Shown: positions 1 through 5,941, counted from the first letter of the stretch. The stretch is 6,012 nucleotides of DNA from Acidobacteriota bacterium (GCA_003224635.1 QHZK01000231.1:1-6012); one strand, 5' to 3'. A program made the numbers and translations. The notes: generated by a model from the sequence alone, not told the origin.

Positions 1-4
1 AATC

Positions 5-412
5 ATGAAAAGACTGGCATTGCCGCTCATCGCTCTTTTGATTCTGACGTCAGCCGGTTGCAGCGGGGAGAAGACGAGCACGATCGCTCCCTCGACCGAC
101 CAATCGGCAGCGACCGCGTCTGCGAGCGCGGCGCAGGCTTACACCGGTGAGATCATGGACAGCTCCTGCGCCATGATGGGGGGTCACGAATCCATGATGA
201 AGCAGGCGGGCGCCAAAGACGCCAAGGAATGCACCGTCAAGTGCGTCGCAGCCGGCGGCAAATATGTCCTGTACGACGCTGGGACCAAAACCTCCTACCA
301 GCTCGACGACCAGTCCAAGCCCAAGGACTTCGCCGGACAGAAGGTCAAGGTCACCGGGACCTTGGACAGCACGACCAACACCATTCACGTTCAAAATATC
401 GAGAGCGCCTGA
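5..412 (+). CDS. Small Cys/Met-rich lipoprotein, DUF5818-like
   Basis: A 135-residue predicted lipoprotein of unknown function. Residues 1-18 form a signal peptide (K2 and R3, then a Leu/Ile/Ala-rich core) ending in SAGC, so C19 is the likely lipidated cysteine, followed by S20. Residues 20-45 are a Ser/Ala/Thr-rich linker. The folded part (46-135) starts YTGEIMDSSC and carries C55, H61, paired Met at 57-58 and 64-65, then C76 and C80 in a CxxxC spacing. A beta-rich stretch follows (GGKYVLYD, SYQLDD, GQKVKVTGTL, TIHVQNI) that looks like a small OB-type barrel. From memory this resembles the DUF5818 family common in Acidobacteriota; I could not run a profile search. Metal or thiol chemistry is only inferred from the Cys/His/Met pattern. 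The start lies four bases from the window edge, so its ribosome binding site cannot be seen, but the signal peptide supports it. The next gene begins 275 bases downstream with its own promoter. Confidence 0.85.
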   Translation: MKRLALPLIALLILTSAGCSGEKTSTIAPSTDQSAATASASAAQAYTGEIMDSSCAMMGGHESMMKQAGAKDAKECTVKCVAAGGKYVLYDAGTKTSYQLDDQSKPKDFAGQKVKVTGTLDSTTNTIHVQNIESA

Positions 413-553
413 CCGGCGGGGCACCAGAACCATTGGAACCTGAATGCGGGCGCGCCTGCGTGCTGGCCGCTCGCGCGCGGACGCCCGCCCGATGGGGCCC
501 CAATACGGTCAGGCCCGAATGTGGTCAGGATCAACCACCTCTGGATTCGCGTA

Positions 554-573
554 GTGGTGTCGAATGACACTAC
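554..573. promoter_or_regulatory. Inverted repeat just upstream of the promoter, possible operator
   Basis: GTGGTGTC (554-561), a four-base spacer GAAT, then GACACTAC (566-573) form an 8-base-arm inverted repeat with a single non-Watson-Crick position. It ends 15 bases before the -35 hexamer of the peptidase promoter. That is a usual place for an activator or repressor site, but no regulator for it can be named from the sequence. Confidence 0.35.
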
Positions 574-588
574 CGCCCGGATTCCCGT

Positions 589-617
589 TTGACTCGCGCG
601 GCTGGGACAGCTATGAT
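589..617 (+). promoter_or_regulatory. Sigma70-type promoter of the M1 peptidase gene
   Basis: TTGACT (589-594, five of six to TTGACA) is followed after exactly 17 bases by TATGAT (612-617, five of six to TATAAT). Transcription would start near 624, giving a leader of about 63 bases before the ATG at 688. This is the best promoter match in the window and suggests that the peptidase gene is transcribed independently of the upstream lipoprotein gene. Confidence 0.7.
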
Positions 618-687
618 GAACTCCATCAGACCGGGGTAGTGGCTTACATCGAATGCAGCGTTTAGGCGGACCAGAAGGGGGGTTCGT

Positions 688-3222
688 ATGTTGCGCAAGC
701 CTTGCGGCATTGTTGCGTGTCTCAGCCTTTGTGTAGCGGCCCTCGCCGCAGCCGCTCTCGGGCAAAGTCCTCCGCCTTTGAAGGCTCCCAGTCTTTCCAC
801 TGCCCCCGCTGAGGAGTTGATGCGCGTCTACGGTCAACTCCGCTCGCTCCAGGGGAGCGACCAATCGGGCGTTGCGGAGAACGTGGCCTGGAAGCGCGAC
901 GCGGGCACGTTTACTTTCAAAGATGGAAAGATCGCGTTCGCGGCGCCGGTAGCGGGCCGCGTGCTCGCCGCAGTCTTCACCGGCCAAGGAACTTTCGAGC
1001 TCGATCCGCCCACCGCCGTCGACAAGCGCCAGATCGCCCGCTTCGCCAAGGGCCCCAAGCTCGAGGACGATTTCCGCGAAGCCGTGTTCTTCTTCACCGA
1101 CAATTCCTGGGACGAGCTCCAAAAGCTGGTGAGGGTCAGGCCGGGCGGGGACGCGCAGGCGGCGACGAAAGCGATCGGGTCGGCGGAGACGAAATACCAG
1201 GAGAGCTTCAACGACTGGTGGGCGAACCAGGCCAAGGACAATCCGCCCATGCGGAACCTCGCCGCGCGCATGCTCGCCGACCTTACCGATCCCTCGAGCC
1301 GCGGCTTCTTTCTCGCTGATATCAAGACGGAGCACCACGACGAGCTGCTCTACCAGATCAGTTGGAACCGCGACCCGCTGCTCTTGCCGCGCTTCAGTTC
1401 GGACGAAGAGGTCATGCTGGTGCGCCGCAAGCGGGGCGAGTATTTCGAGTGGTGGTCGGGCTTCCACCTGGCCGAGGAATACGCCCGCACGCCGCATCCC
1501 GAGCACCGCACGCTCCTGGCGCACTGCCGCGAGGAGCGCATCGACGCCGAGGTCAGCAAGAGCAACCACGTTTCGGCGACGGCAGCGATGGAGTTCGAAG
1601 TCCCAAGCAGCCCGGCGCGAGTCCTCCCGCTCAGCCTGGACGGGGTATTGCGAATCTCCGCCGTCACCGATGAGTCGGGCAAGAAACTCAGCTTCATCCA
1701 GGAAGACCGAAAGCTCGATAGCGACCCCTGGGTGGTCCTTCCCGAACCCGCCGCAGCAGGACGCGTCTACAGGATAAAAATCGCTTACGATGAGGACTCG
1801 ACGCGCGACAGCCGCATCATCCACCAGGAGGGACAGGGGCTCTACTTCGTCGGGGCGCGCGAGTCCTGGTACCCGAGCTTTGGCGCCTTCGATGACCGCA
1901 CCCACTTCAAGCTGCACTTCACCTCGCCCAAGAAGTTCAAGTTCGTGGCCACGGGCCGCCTTGTCAGCTCCGACAAGACTAAAGATGGCGTTGAGAGCGA
2001 ATGGGAATCCGAGATTCCTTACAGCGTCGTCGGGTTCAACTATGGCGACTTTGTGGACAAGAGCCAGTCCGACGACAAGTTGACCGTCACCGCCTACGCC
2101 GGCAAAGAAGTGCCCGACCAACTCAAGAGCCTGAACGCCGCCATCGACATCGCGGACCTCGCGCAAGGCCCGGGAGGGAGTCACGACACGGCAGCCCAGT
2201 ACGGCATTTTGCAGGGTGGATTCAACACGGCAGCGAACGCAAAGTACGCTGCGGGAGAGAGCTACCAGGCGTTCAAGCTGTTCGAAAACTACTTCGGACC
2301 TCTGCCTTTCAAGTCCATCTCTGTGACTGAACAGCCAGTGCGCGGTTTCGCCCAGAGCTGGCCGACCCTGATCTTTCTGTCCTATGACTCGCTCCTCGAC
2401 GCCACCACGCGCAACAGCCTCCGCCTTCAGGACTCGGCGGAGGCGCGCGAATATTACAACGTCGTGGCCATCCACGAGATGTCGCACCAGTGGTGGGGAC
2501 ACATGATCGGCTGGAAGACCTACCACGACCAGTGGCTTTCCGAAGGCTTCGCGGACTTCTCCGCCGCACTCTATCTGAAGACCTTCGACCCCAAGAAGTT
2601 CAAGGGCTTCTGGGACCTAAAGCGCAAATGGCTGCTGAACAACAACCAGGCCGGTCGCCACCCAGTTGACGTGGGCCCGGTCTGGCTGAACTTTCAACTG
2701 GATTCCTATCTGGAGCCTCGAAACTCTTACTTTCTGAGGTACTTCAAGGGCGCCTACATCCTCGAGATGCTGCGCACACTCATGGAGGACCCGAGGTCCC
2801 AGAATCCTGACGCGCGCTTTATCGCCATGATGCGCGATTTCGTCACGACCTATACGGCGAAGAACCCCTCCACCGAGGACTTCCGCCGCGTGGTCGAGAA
2901 GCACTTCGGCGAGCCGATGGGCTGGTTCTTCGACGAGTGGGTCTACGGGACGGAGACTCCGCATTACGACTTCAGCTACGACCTCAAGGACGGTGGCCAG
3001 GGCAAGACCATCCTGCACGTATCGCTCGCCCAGTCGGAGGTGTCCGATTCGTTTGCCATGAGGGTGCCTCTCTACGTCCAGGTCGACGGAACGCCCAGGC
3101 GTCTGGGGATGCTGAGCGTCAAGGGGTCGAGCACTGCCACCGCTGACGTGCCGCTGCCGCTCCGCCCGGAGAAGGTGACAGCGGATGAATACCACAGTAT
3201 TCTCTGCACCATGAAGCAGTGA
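688..3222 (+). CDS. Exported M1-family (gluzincin) zinc metallopeptidase
   Basis: An 844-residue predicted aminopeptidase-like zinc protease. Residues 1-25 are a signal peptide (R3, K4, hydrophobic core, ALG before Q26), so it should act outside the cytoplasm. Residues 26 to about 270 have no motif I recognise. About 275-470 is the M1-type N-terminal beta domain (SWYPSF at 393-398). The catalytic domain follows with HEMSH at 596-600 and E619, an exact HExxH-x18-E motif: zinc ligands H596, H600 and E619, general base E597. Y685 in RYFKG matches the catalytic tyrosine of the family. The substrate-anchoring GxMEN motif is absent; the equivalent stretch (552-559) reads RGFAQSWP. After FFDEWVYGTETP (747-758) comes only a short beta domain, without the helical C-terminal domain of longer M1 enzymes. 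A purine-rich site (AGAAGGGGGG, 673-682) precedes the ATG. Peptidase class is secure; true aminopeptidase specificity is uncertain because of the altered motif. Confidence 0.93.
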   Translation: MLRKPCGIVACLSLCVAALAAAALGQSPPPLKAPSLSTAPAEELMRVYGQLRSLQGSDQSGVAENVAWKRDAGTFTFKDGKIAFAAPVAGRVLAAVFTGQGTFELDPPTAVDKRQIARFAKGPKLEDDFREAVFFFTDNSWDELQKLVRVRPGGDAQAATKAIGSAETKYQESFNDWWANQAKDNPPMRNLAARMLADLTDPSSRGFFLADIKTEHHDELLYQISWNRDPLLLPRFSSDEEVMLVRRKRGEYFEWWSGFHLAEEYARTPHPEHRTLLAHCREERIDAEVSKSNHVSATAAMEFEVPSSPARVLPLSLDGVLRISAVTDESGKKLSFIQEDRKLDSDPWVVLPEPAAAGRVYRIKIAYDEDSTRDSRIIHQEGQGLYFVGARESWYPSFGAFDDRTHFKLHFTSPKKFKFVATGRLVSSDKTKDGVESEWESEIPYSVVGFNYGDFVDKSQSDDKLTVTAYAGKEVPDQLKSLNAAIDIADLAQGPGGSHDTAAQYGILQGGFNTAANAKYAAGESYQAFKLFENYFGPLPFKSISVTEQPVRGFAQSWPTLIFLSYDSLLDATTRNSLRLQDSAEAREYYNVVAIHEMSHQWWGHMIGWKTYHDQWLSEGFADFSAALYLKTFDPKKFKGFWDLKRKWLLNNNQAGRHPVDVGPVWLNFQLDSYLEPRNSYFLRYFKGAYILEMLRTLMEDPRSQNPDARFIAMMRDFVTTYTAKNPSTEDFRRVVEKHFGEPMGWFFDEWVYGTETPHYDFSYDLKDGGQGKTILHVSLAQSEVSDSFAMRVPLYVQVDGTPRRLGMLSVKGSSTATADVPLPLRPEKVTADEYHSILCTMKQ

Positions 3223-3254
3223 GCAGCGCGACCTCGCGCCTGAAAACGCAAGAG

Positions 3255-3269
3255 CGGGCGGGACGCCCG
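3255..3269 (+). terminator. Short GC hairpin after the peptidase gene
   Basis: CGGGCG (3255-3260), loop GGA, CGCCCG (3264-3269): a perfect 6-base stem starting 32 bases after the peptidase stop codon. There is no U-tract after it (ATATCCC follows), so it is at best a weak or factor-assisted terminator, or simply an mRNA 3'-end stabilising hairpin. Confidence 0.35.
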
Positions 3270-3358
3270 ATATCCCACCCCACTCGGAAATTTCTACCTT
3301 CACCGTGAAACATTTGACCTGAAAGTCTGCGGGCGCAACCACTCAAAATATATACACA

Positions 3359-3374
3359 TAGTTGATAACAACTA
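3359..3374. repeat. Small AT-rich inverted repeat
   Basis: TAGTTG (3359-3364), spacer ATAA, CAACTA (3369-3374): perfect 6-base arms inside the AT-rich island about 140 bases upstream of the second lipoprotein start. It may be a regulator-binding site, but only position and symmetry support this. Confidence 0.3.
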
Positions 3375-3514
3375 AGTTAAGTAGTCCGACCCATTTGGCC
3401 TATGCCGTGCTCTACTCAAACAGAAGCTCCCGACGACAGCGAACTATTCGCGAAGCACCTGGGATCAAAGGGATTAGCGAGAAAAATACGATTTTGGACA
3501 GGAGAGGATTCTTT

Positions 3515-4183
3515 ATGAGACCGAAAATACAGCTTACCGCCGCCGGGGTCGTGATGCTGGGCCTGCTCTTGACGAGCGCCTGCCACAGCGGGTCGGACAA
3601 CAACGCGCAGGCGGCCAGCAACGGTGAGCCGGCGGGCTGGCTCGGGAAGCTCACCCACAGCGAGAAGCCCATCACGATTCCGGAGCAAACGCCGATCGAG
3701 GTGCGGCTGGTCGACACCGTGGGCTCGGCGCGAAACCGGAGCGGGGACACGTTTCAGGCGACGCTCGAGGAACCCATCGAGCGGAATGGAGCTGTTGTGG
3801 TTCCGCGCGGCGCGAACGTTACAGGCAGGGTCGTAGCGGCGCGACCGTCCGGACACCTGGAGACGCCTGCCGAACTCTCCGTCACTCTGAGCTCGCTTGA
3901 GTCCGGGGGAAAGAGTTACGAGATTGCGACTTCTACACATAGCTGGCGCGGCGCTTCCCACAAGAAGCACGACGCGAAGTGGATTGCCGGTGGGGCGGGA
4001 GCAGGCGCCCTGATCGGACTCTTGGCCGGCCATGGTAAAGGCGCGGCGATCGGCGCCGGCGTAGGGGCCGGAGCAGGGACCGCCGGGGCGTACGCCACCG
4101 GCAAGAAGGACATCACACTAGGCTCGGAGACGCGCCTGCGCTTTGTGCTGCGCCGGCCGCTTACGGTCGCGAAAGCCGGATAA
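3515..4183 (+). CDS. Lipoprotein with VirB10/TrbI-like beta domain and glycine zipper
   Basis: A 222-residue predicted lipoprotein of unknown function. I place the start at 3515 because AGGAGAGGA (3500-3508) lies six bases upstream and the protein then opens with a normal lipoprotein signal: R2, K4, a hydrophobic core and LLLTSAC, giving C23 as the lipidated residue. After a polar linker (24-50), residues 53-142 are beta-rich (TIPEQTPIEVRLVDTV, GDTFQATLEEPI, VVVPRGANVTGRVV, AELSVTLSSLESGGKSYEI). Residues 157-195 are a Gly/Ala-rich GxxxG-type segment containing IGLLAGHGKGAAIG, typical of a glycine zipper able to insert in or pack at a membrane. The protein closes with LGSETRLRFVLRRPLTV. The strand pattern recalls the periplasmic barrel of VirB10/TrbI secretion proteins, but no other secretion gene is present, so a general envelope role is more likely. 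It converges with the XRE gene across the hairpin at 4233-4300. Confidence 0.85.
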   Translation: MRPKIQLTAAGVVMLGLLLTSACHSGSDNNAQAASNGEPAGWLGKLTHSEKPITIPEQTPIEVRLVDTVGSARNRSGDTFQATLEEPIERNGAVVVPRGANVTGRVVAARPSGHLETPAELSVTLSSLESGGKSYEIATSTHSWRGASHKKHDAKWIAGGAGAGALIGLLAGHGKGAAIGAGVGAGAGTAGAYATGKKDITLGSETRLRFVLRRPLTVAKAG

Positions 4184-4232
4184 TTTTCTCCGCGTCATTA
4201 CTGCCGAAACTGCCCTCCAAGAAGACCGGGAC

Positions 4233-4300
4233 CCGGGGCTCGGGATTCGGGGCTCGGGAAAGCGAAGCCCGAAACCCGAGCCCCGAATCCCGAACCCCGG
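4233..4300. repeat. Long inverted repeat built of 7-base units
   Basis: The left arm 4233-4258 and right arm 4275-4300 are 26 bases each and pair at 25 of 26 positions (C4239 faces A4294), with a 16-base loop (4259-4274). Each arm is itself a tandem of 7-base units. The left arm contains GGGGCTC, GGGATTC, GGGGCTC and GGG. From 4268 the right side runs as CCCGAAA, CCCGAGC, CCCGAAT, CCCGAAC and CCC. It sits between two converging genes, ending three bases from the XRE stop and 49 bases past the lipoprotein stop. It would form a very stable RNA hairpin in either direction and may end or protect both transcripts, but lacks a T-tract on either side. Confidence 0.9.
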
Positions 4301-4303
4301 TTC

Positions 4304-4684
4304 TTAACGGGCCACCAGTCTCTTCGCCACGGCCAAGAGGACCTCGCGGTCAGCCTCCTCGGTTCGAGCCGCCAGGTCTTTCAGCGTCAGGAAGAAACGC
4401 GCTCCCGACTCCGCTTGATCGTTTTCTCCCGCCAGCTCTTCCGGGGTGCGGTGTGGAGTCAGATTCGGCGTGGGTGGCGGCTCCTCGCCCGTATAGAAGA
4501 AGCGGTACACCGGGACATCCAGCGCCGCCGCGAATCGTTCGAGCGTCTCCAGTGAAGGTACCGTGTGCCCATTCTCGACCCGGGAGATATAACACCTGAG
4601 CAAGCCGGCGCTTTGTTCGATGTCCCCCTGAGACAGCCCCCGCTGCTCGCGCAATTGACGAATTCGTGCTCCGATCATCGACAT
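4304..4684 (-). CDS. XRE-family helix-turn-helix transcriptional regulator
   Basis: A 126-residue cytoplasmic DNA-binding protein. Residues 4-61 form a Cro/cI-type HTH domain: IGARIRQLREQRGLSQGDIE covers the first helices, and LLRCYISRVENGHTVPSLETLERFAAALDVP holds the recognition helix (about 28-37) and the conserved SRVENG turn. VYRFFYTGEEPP (59-70) ends the domain. A Pro-rich linker (70-82) leads to a helical tail (about 93-126) that may be a dimerisation or effector segment and matches no domain I know. GGGGAGGGAG (4691-4700 on the - strand) lies six bases before the ATG at 4684; M3 is a less likely start. It lies 224 bases downstream of pyrB in the same direction and probably has its own promoter (4751-4779). 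Four GTAC cores overlap that promoter, consistent with autoregulation. Its targets cannot be deduced; nothing ties it to pyrimidine control. Confidence 0.9.
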   Translation of the reverse strand: MSMIGARIRQLREQRGLSQGDIEQSAGLLRCYISRVENGHTVPSLETLERFAAALDVPVYRFFYTGEEPPPTPNLTPHRTPEELAGENDQAESGARFFLTLKDLAARTEEADREVLLAVAKRLVAR

Positions 4685-4750
4685 GCAAAACTCCCTCCCC
4701 GCTTAGAACGCGGCCGATGCTGCTCGCTTTCAGCCATCATTGACGAACTG

Positions 4751-4779
4751 ATTGTGCACTGGGGGTACGAAATGAGCAA
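4751..4779 (-). promoter_or_regulatory. Candidate promoter of the XRE gene
   Basis: On the - strand TTGCTC (4779-4774) and CACAAT (4756-4751) are separated by 17 bases. The matches are modest (TTG conserved in the -35, four of six in the -10), so this is tentative. Transcription would begin near 4744, about 60 bases before the start codon. Confidence 0.35.
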
Positions 4780-4810
4780 TGGTACGACGGAGCCAGTACC
4801 AAAGTACTGG
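4764..4810. promoter_or_regulatory. Cluster of GTAC-core elements, candidate XRE operator
   Basis: Four GTAC cores occur at 4765-4768, 4782-4785, 4796-4799 and 4804-4807. The first two are exact direct copies of GGTACGA 17 bases apart. The last two form a perfect inverted repeat, CCAGTAC (4793-4799) and GTACTGG (4804-4810) around CAAA. The first core lies within the spacer of the candidate XRE promoter and the others just upstream of its -35. Symmetric clusters over their own promoter are typical operators of Cro/cI-type regulators, so autoregulation is a fair inference. Confidence 0.45.
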
Positions 4811-4817
4811 AAGAATA

Positions 4818-4904
4818 GAAGTCAGGAGTTCAGAAGCCAGAAGGTCCTTGACGAGACCTGCGACAGCCCGCTCGCCGGCAAGAGAGATTCTGACTTCTGA
4901 CTTC
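4818..4904. repeat. Imperfect inverted repeat of GAAGTCA units
   Basis: On the + strand 4818-4844 reads GAAGTCA, GGAGTTCA, GAAGCCA, GAAGG. On the - strand 4904-4884 reads GAAGTCA, GAAGTCA, GAATCTC. The outer parts pair as a stem of about 17 bases with one mismatch and one bulge, enclosing roughly 50 bases. It begins four bases after the pyrB stop codon and could act as a 3'-end hairpin for pyrB mRNA. Its unit sequence is unrelated to that of the repeat at 4233-4300, but the 7-base period and the position relative to a stop codon are alike. Confidence 0.75.
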
Positions 4905-4908
4905 CGCC

Positions 4909-5829
4909 CTACCCCAGCGCCATCGTCAGCAGCGCCATGCGGACGTAGAGGCCGTTCTGAGCCTGGCGGAAATAGGCGGCGCGCGGGTCCTCGTCCACCT
5001 CCATGGTGATCTCATCGAGCCGGGGCAAGGGGTGCATAACAATGGCGTTCGGCTTCATCAAACGGAGGGAAGCTTGGTTGATGACGTAGACCCCCCGGCA
5101 CCTCTCGTAGTCCGCGCTGCGGTCGCCGAAGCGCTCTTTCTGTATTCGCGTCTGGTAAACGACGTCGACCTCCGGCAAGACCTTCTCGAGTTCGGTTTCC
5201 TCGGTGAACCAGACGTGGTGTTCGCGCAGATGGTCGAGGATGTCCTGCTTCATCTTCAGGAGCGGGGGCGCAACGAAGTGAATTTTGACGTCGCGGTACT
5301 TGCTCAAGAGGTAGGCCAGCGACCGGACGGTGCGGCCCTGCGCCAAGTCACCGACCATGGCGATCCGCAAGCCCTCGATGGCGCCAATCTCCTTGCGGAT
5401 CGTGTAGAGGTCGAGCAGCGCCTGCGTCGGGTGCTGGCCCACGCCGTCCCCCGCATTGATCACGGGTATCCGCGAGACGGCGGCGGCGCGCTTGGCCGCG
5501 CCCACCTCCTGGTGGCGCAGCACGATCACGTCCGAATAGGCGTTCATGATGCGGATGGTATCTTCCAGCGTCTCACCCTTGGCGACGGACGAGAACTCGG
5601 CGGCGTTTTCCGTGGAAATTACGCGGCCGCCCAGGCGATGCATGGCGGTCTCGAACGAAAAACGGGTGCGCGTCGAGGGTTCGTAGAACAGCGTCGCCAT
5701 GACGCGCTTCTGATAGTCGAGGACGCCGCCGTCGGCCACCACGCCCTCCATCTCCTCGGTGACTTGAAAGAGCTCCGCCAGAGTAGCAGGATCGAACTGC
5801 TGCGCTTCGATGACGTGATGCAGCTTCAT
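4909..5829 (-). CDS. pyrB: Aspartate carbamoyltransferase catalytic chain
   Basis: A 306-residue cytoplasmic enzyme of de novo pyrimidine synthesis: carbamoyl phosphate plus L-aspartate gives N-carbamoyl-L-aspartate and phosphate. The carbamoyl-phosphate domain carries FYEPSTRTRFSFET (48-61, with S52, T53, R54, T55), the SVAKGET loop with K84, R105 and GQHPTQALLD (131-140, H133). The aspartate domain carries GDLAQGRTVRS (160-170, R166), VYQTRIQKERF (224-234, R228 and Q230) and HPLPR (266-270). All key residues of the family are present and the length matches the usual 300-310. An AGGAGGGT site (5848-5841) lies 11 bases before the ATG, slightly long but acceptable, and the KLHHVIEAQQF opening is typical. 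Neither pyrC nor a pyrI regulatory chain follows; the next gene on this strand is the XRE regulator, 224 bases on. Whether pyrR or another pyr gene lies upstream is outside the window. Confidence 0.98.
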   Translation of the reverse strand: MKLHHVIEAQQFDPATLAELFQVTEEMEGVVADGGVLDYQKRVMATLFYEPSTRTRFSFETAMHRLGGRVISTENAAEFSSVAKGETLEDTIRIMNAYSDVIVLRHQEVGAAKRAAAVSRIPVINAGDGVGQHPTQALLDLYTIRKEIGAIEGLRIAMVGDLAQGRTVRSLAYLLSKYRDVKIHFVAPPLLKMKQDILDHLREHHVWFTEETELEKVLPEVDVVYQTRIQKERFGDRSADYERCRGVYVINQASLRLMKPNAIVMHPLPRLDEITMEVDEDPRAAYFRQAQNGLYVRMALLTMALG

Positions 5830-5926
5830 GGGCGCCTGGGACCCTCCTCATCAGCTATTCGCACTATGGTAGCGCATTCGAGTGGAAAGGGTCTCAGCGA
5901 ACCGGATGGCTGGCGGGATGTAGAGA

Positions 5927-5941
5927 CGGCCCTCTAGGCCG
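5927..5941 (-). promoter_or_regulatory. Small stem-loop in the pyrB leader
   Basis: CGGCC (5927-5931), loop CTCTA, GGCCG (5937-5941): a perfect 5-base GC stem about 100 bases upstream of the pyrB start. It has no T-tract on the - strand side, so it is not a standard attenuator; a regulatory role is only possible. Confidence 0.3.

Larger units (their letters stand above)
413..687. other. Intergenic region upstream of the M1 peptidase gene
   Basis: This 275-base gap shows no convincing gene. The first half is very GC-rich and includes a 10-base perfect palindrome TGGGGCCCCA (493-502) and a distant inverted pair GCGGGCG (446-452) / CGCCCGC (482-488) that could form a weak long-loop hairpin. There is no T-tract, so I do not call an intrinsic terminator for the upstream lipoprotein gene. 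The second half holds a small inverted repeat (554-573) and the promoter (589-617) described separately. Confidence 0.6.
3223..3514. other. Intergenic region with hairpin and AT-rich island
   Basis: A 292-base gap with no convincing gene. Just after the peptidase stop lies a short GC hairpin (3255-3269). Around 3340-3382 the composition turns sharply AT-rich, with an ATATATA run (3348-3354) and an inverted repeat TAGTTG-ATAA-CAACTA (3359-3374). This is probably the promoter region of the following lipoprotein, though no clean -35/-10 pair with standard spacing is visible. An in-frame TTG at 3362 would extend the next gene by 51 residues, but that extension lacks signal-peptide character and is not adopted. 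Confidence 0.55.

Noticed and set aside
391..2526. A 711-codon open frame on the - strand, antisense to the M1 peptidase
   Set aside because: It lies opposite a gene with intact catalytic motifs and signal peptide. The translation is Arg/Val/Glu-rich with no domain pattern, as expected of a stop-poor shadow frame in GC-rich DNA.
2617..3342. A 241-codon - strand frame over the 3' end of the peptidase gene
   Set aside because: It is a shadow of the peptidase C-terminal coding region with no recognisable protein features.
3362..3514. N-terminal extension of the second lipoprotein from TTG at 3362
   Set aside because: The 51 extra residues are polar and basic and would bury the lipoprotein signal peptide internally. 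A good ribosome binding site precedes the ATG at 3515, and the region looks like a promoter.
4233..4300. Heptad hairpin as a classic bidirectional intrinsic terminator
   Set aside because: The stem is long and stable but no T-tract follows on either strand, so I list it as a repeat rather than a terminator.
4565..5009. Short + strand frames across the XRE upstream region and the pyrB 3' end
   Set aside because: They run through the repeats and the promoter region, overlap real - strand genes, and lack any protein character.
5032..5937. A 301-codon open frame on the + strand opposite pyrB
   Set aside because: pyrB is unmistakable on the - strand; this translation shows no family motif and no convincing ribosome binding site.
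5927..5941. PyrR-type attenuator upstream of pyrB
   Set aside because: The leader does not contain an intact PyrR-binding loop consensus, and the small stem has no terminator or anti-terminator partner that I can see.
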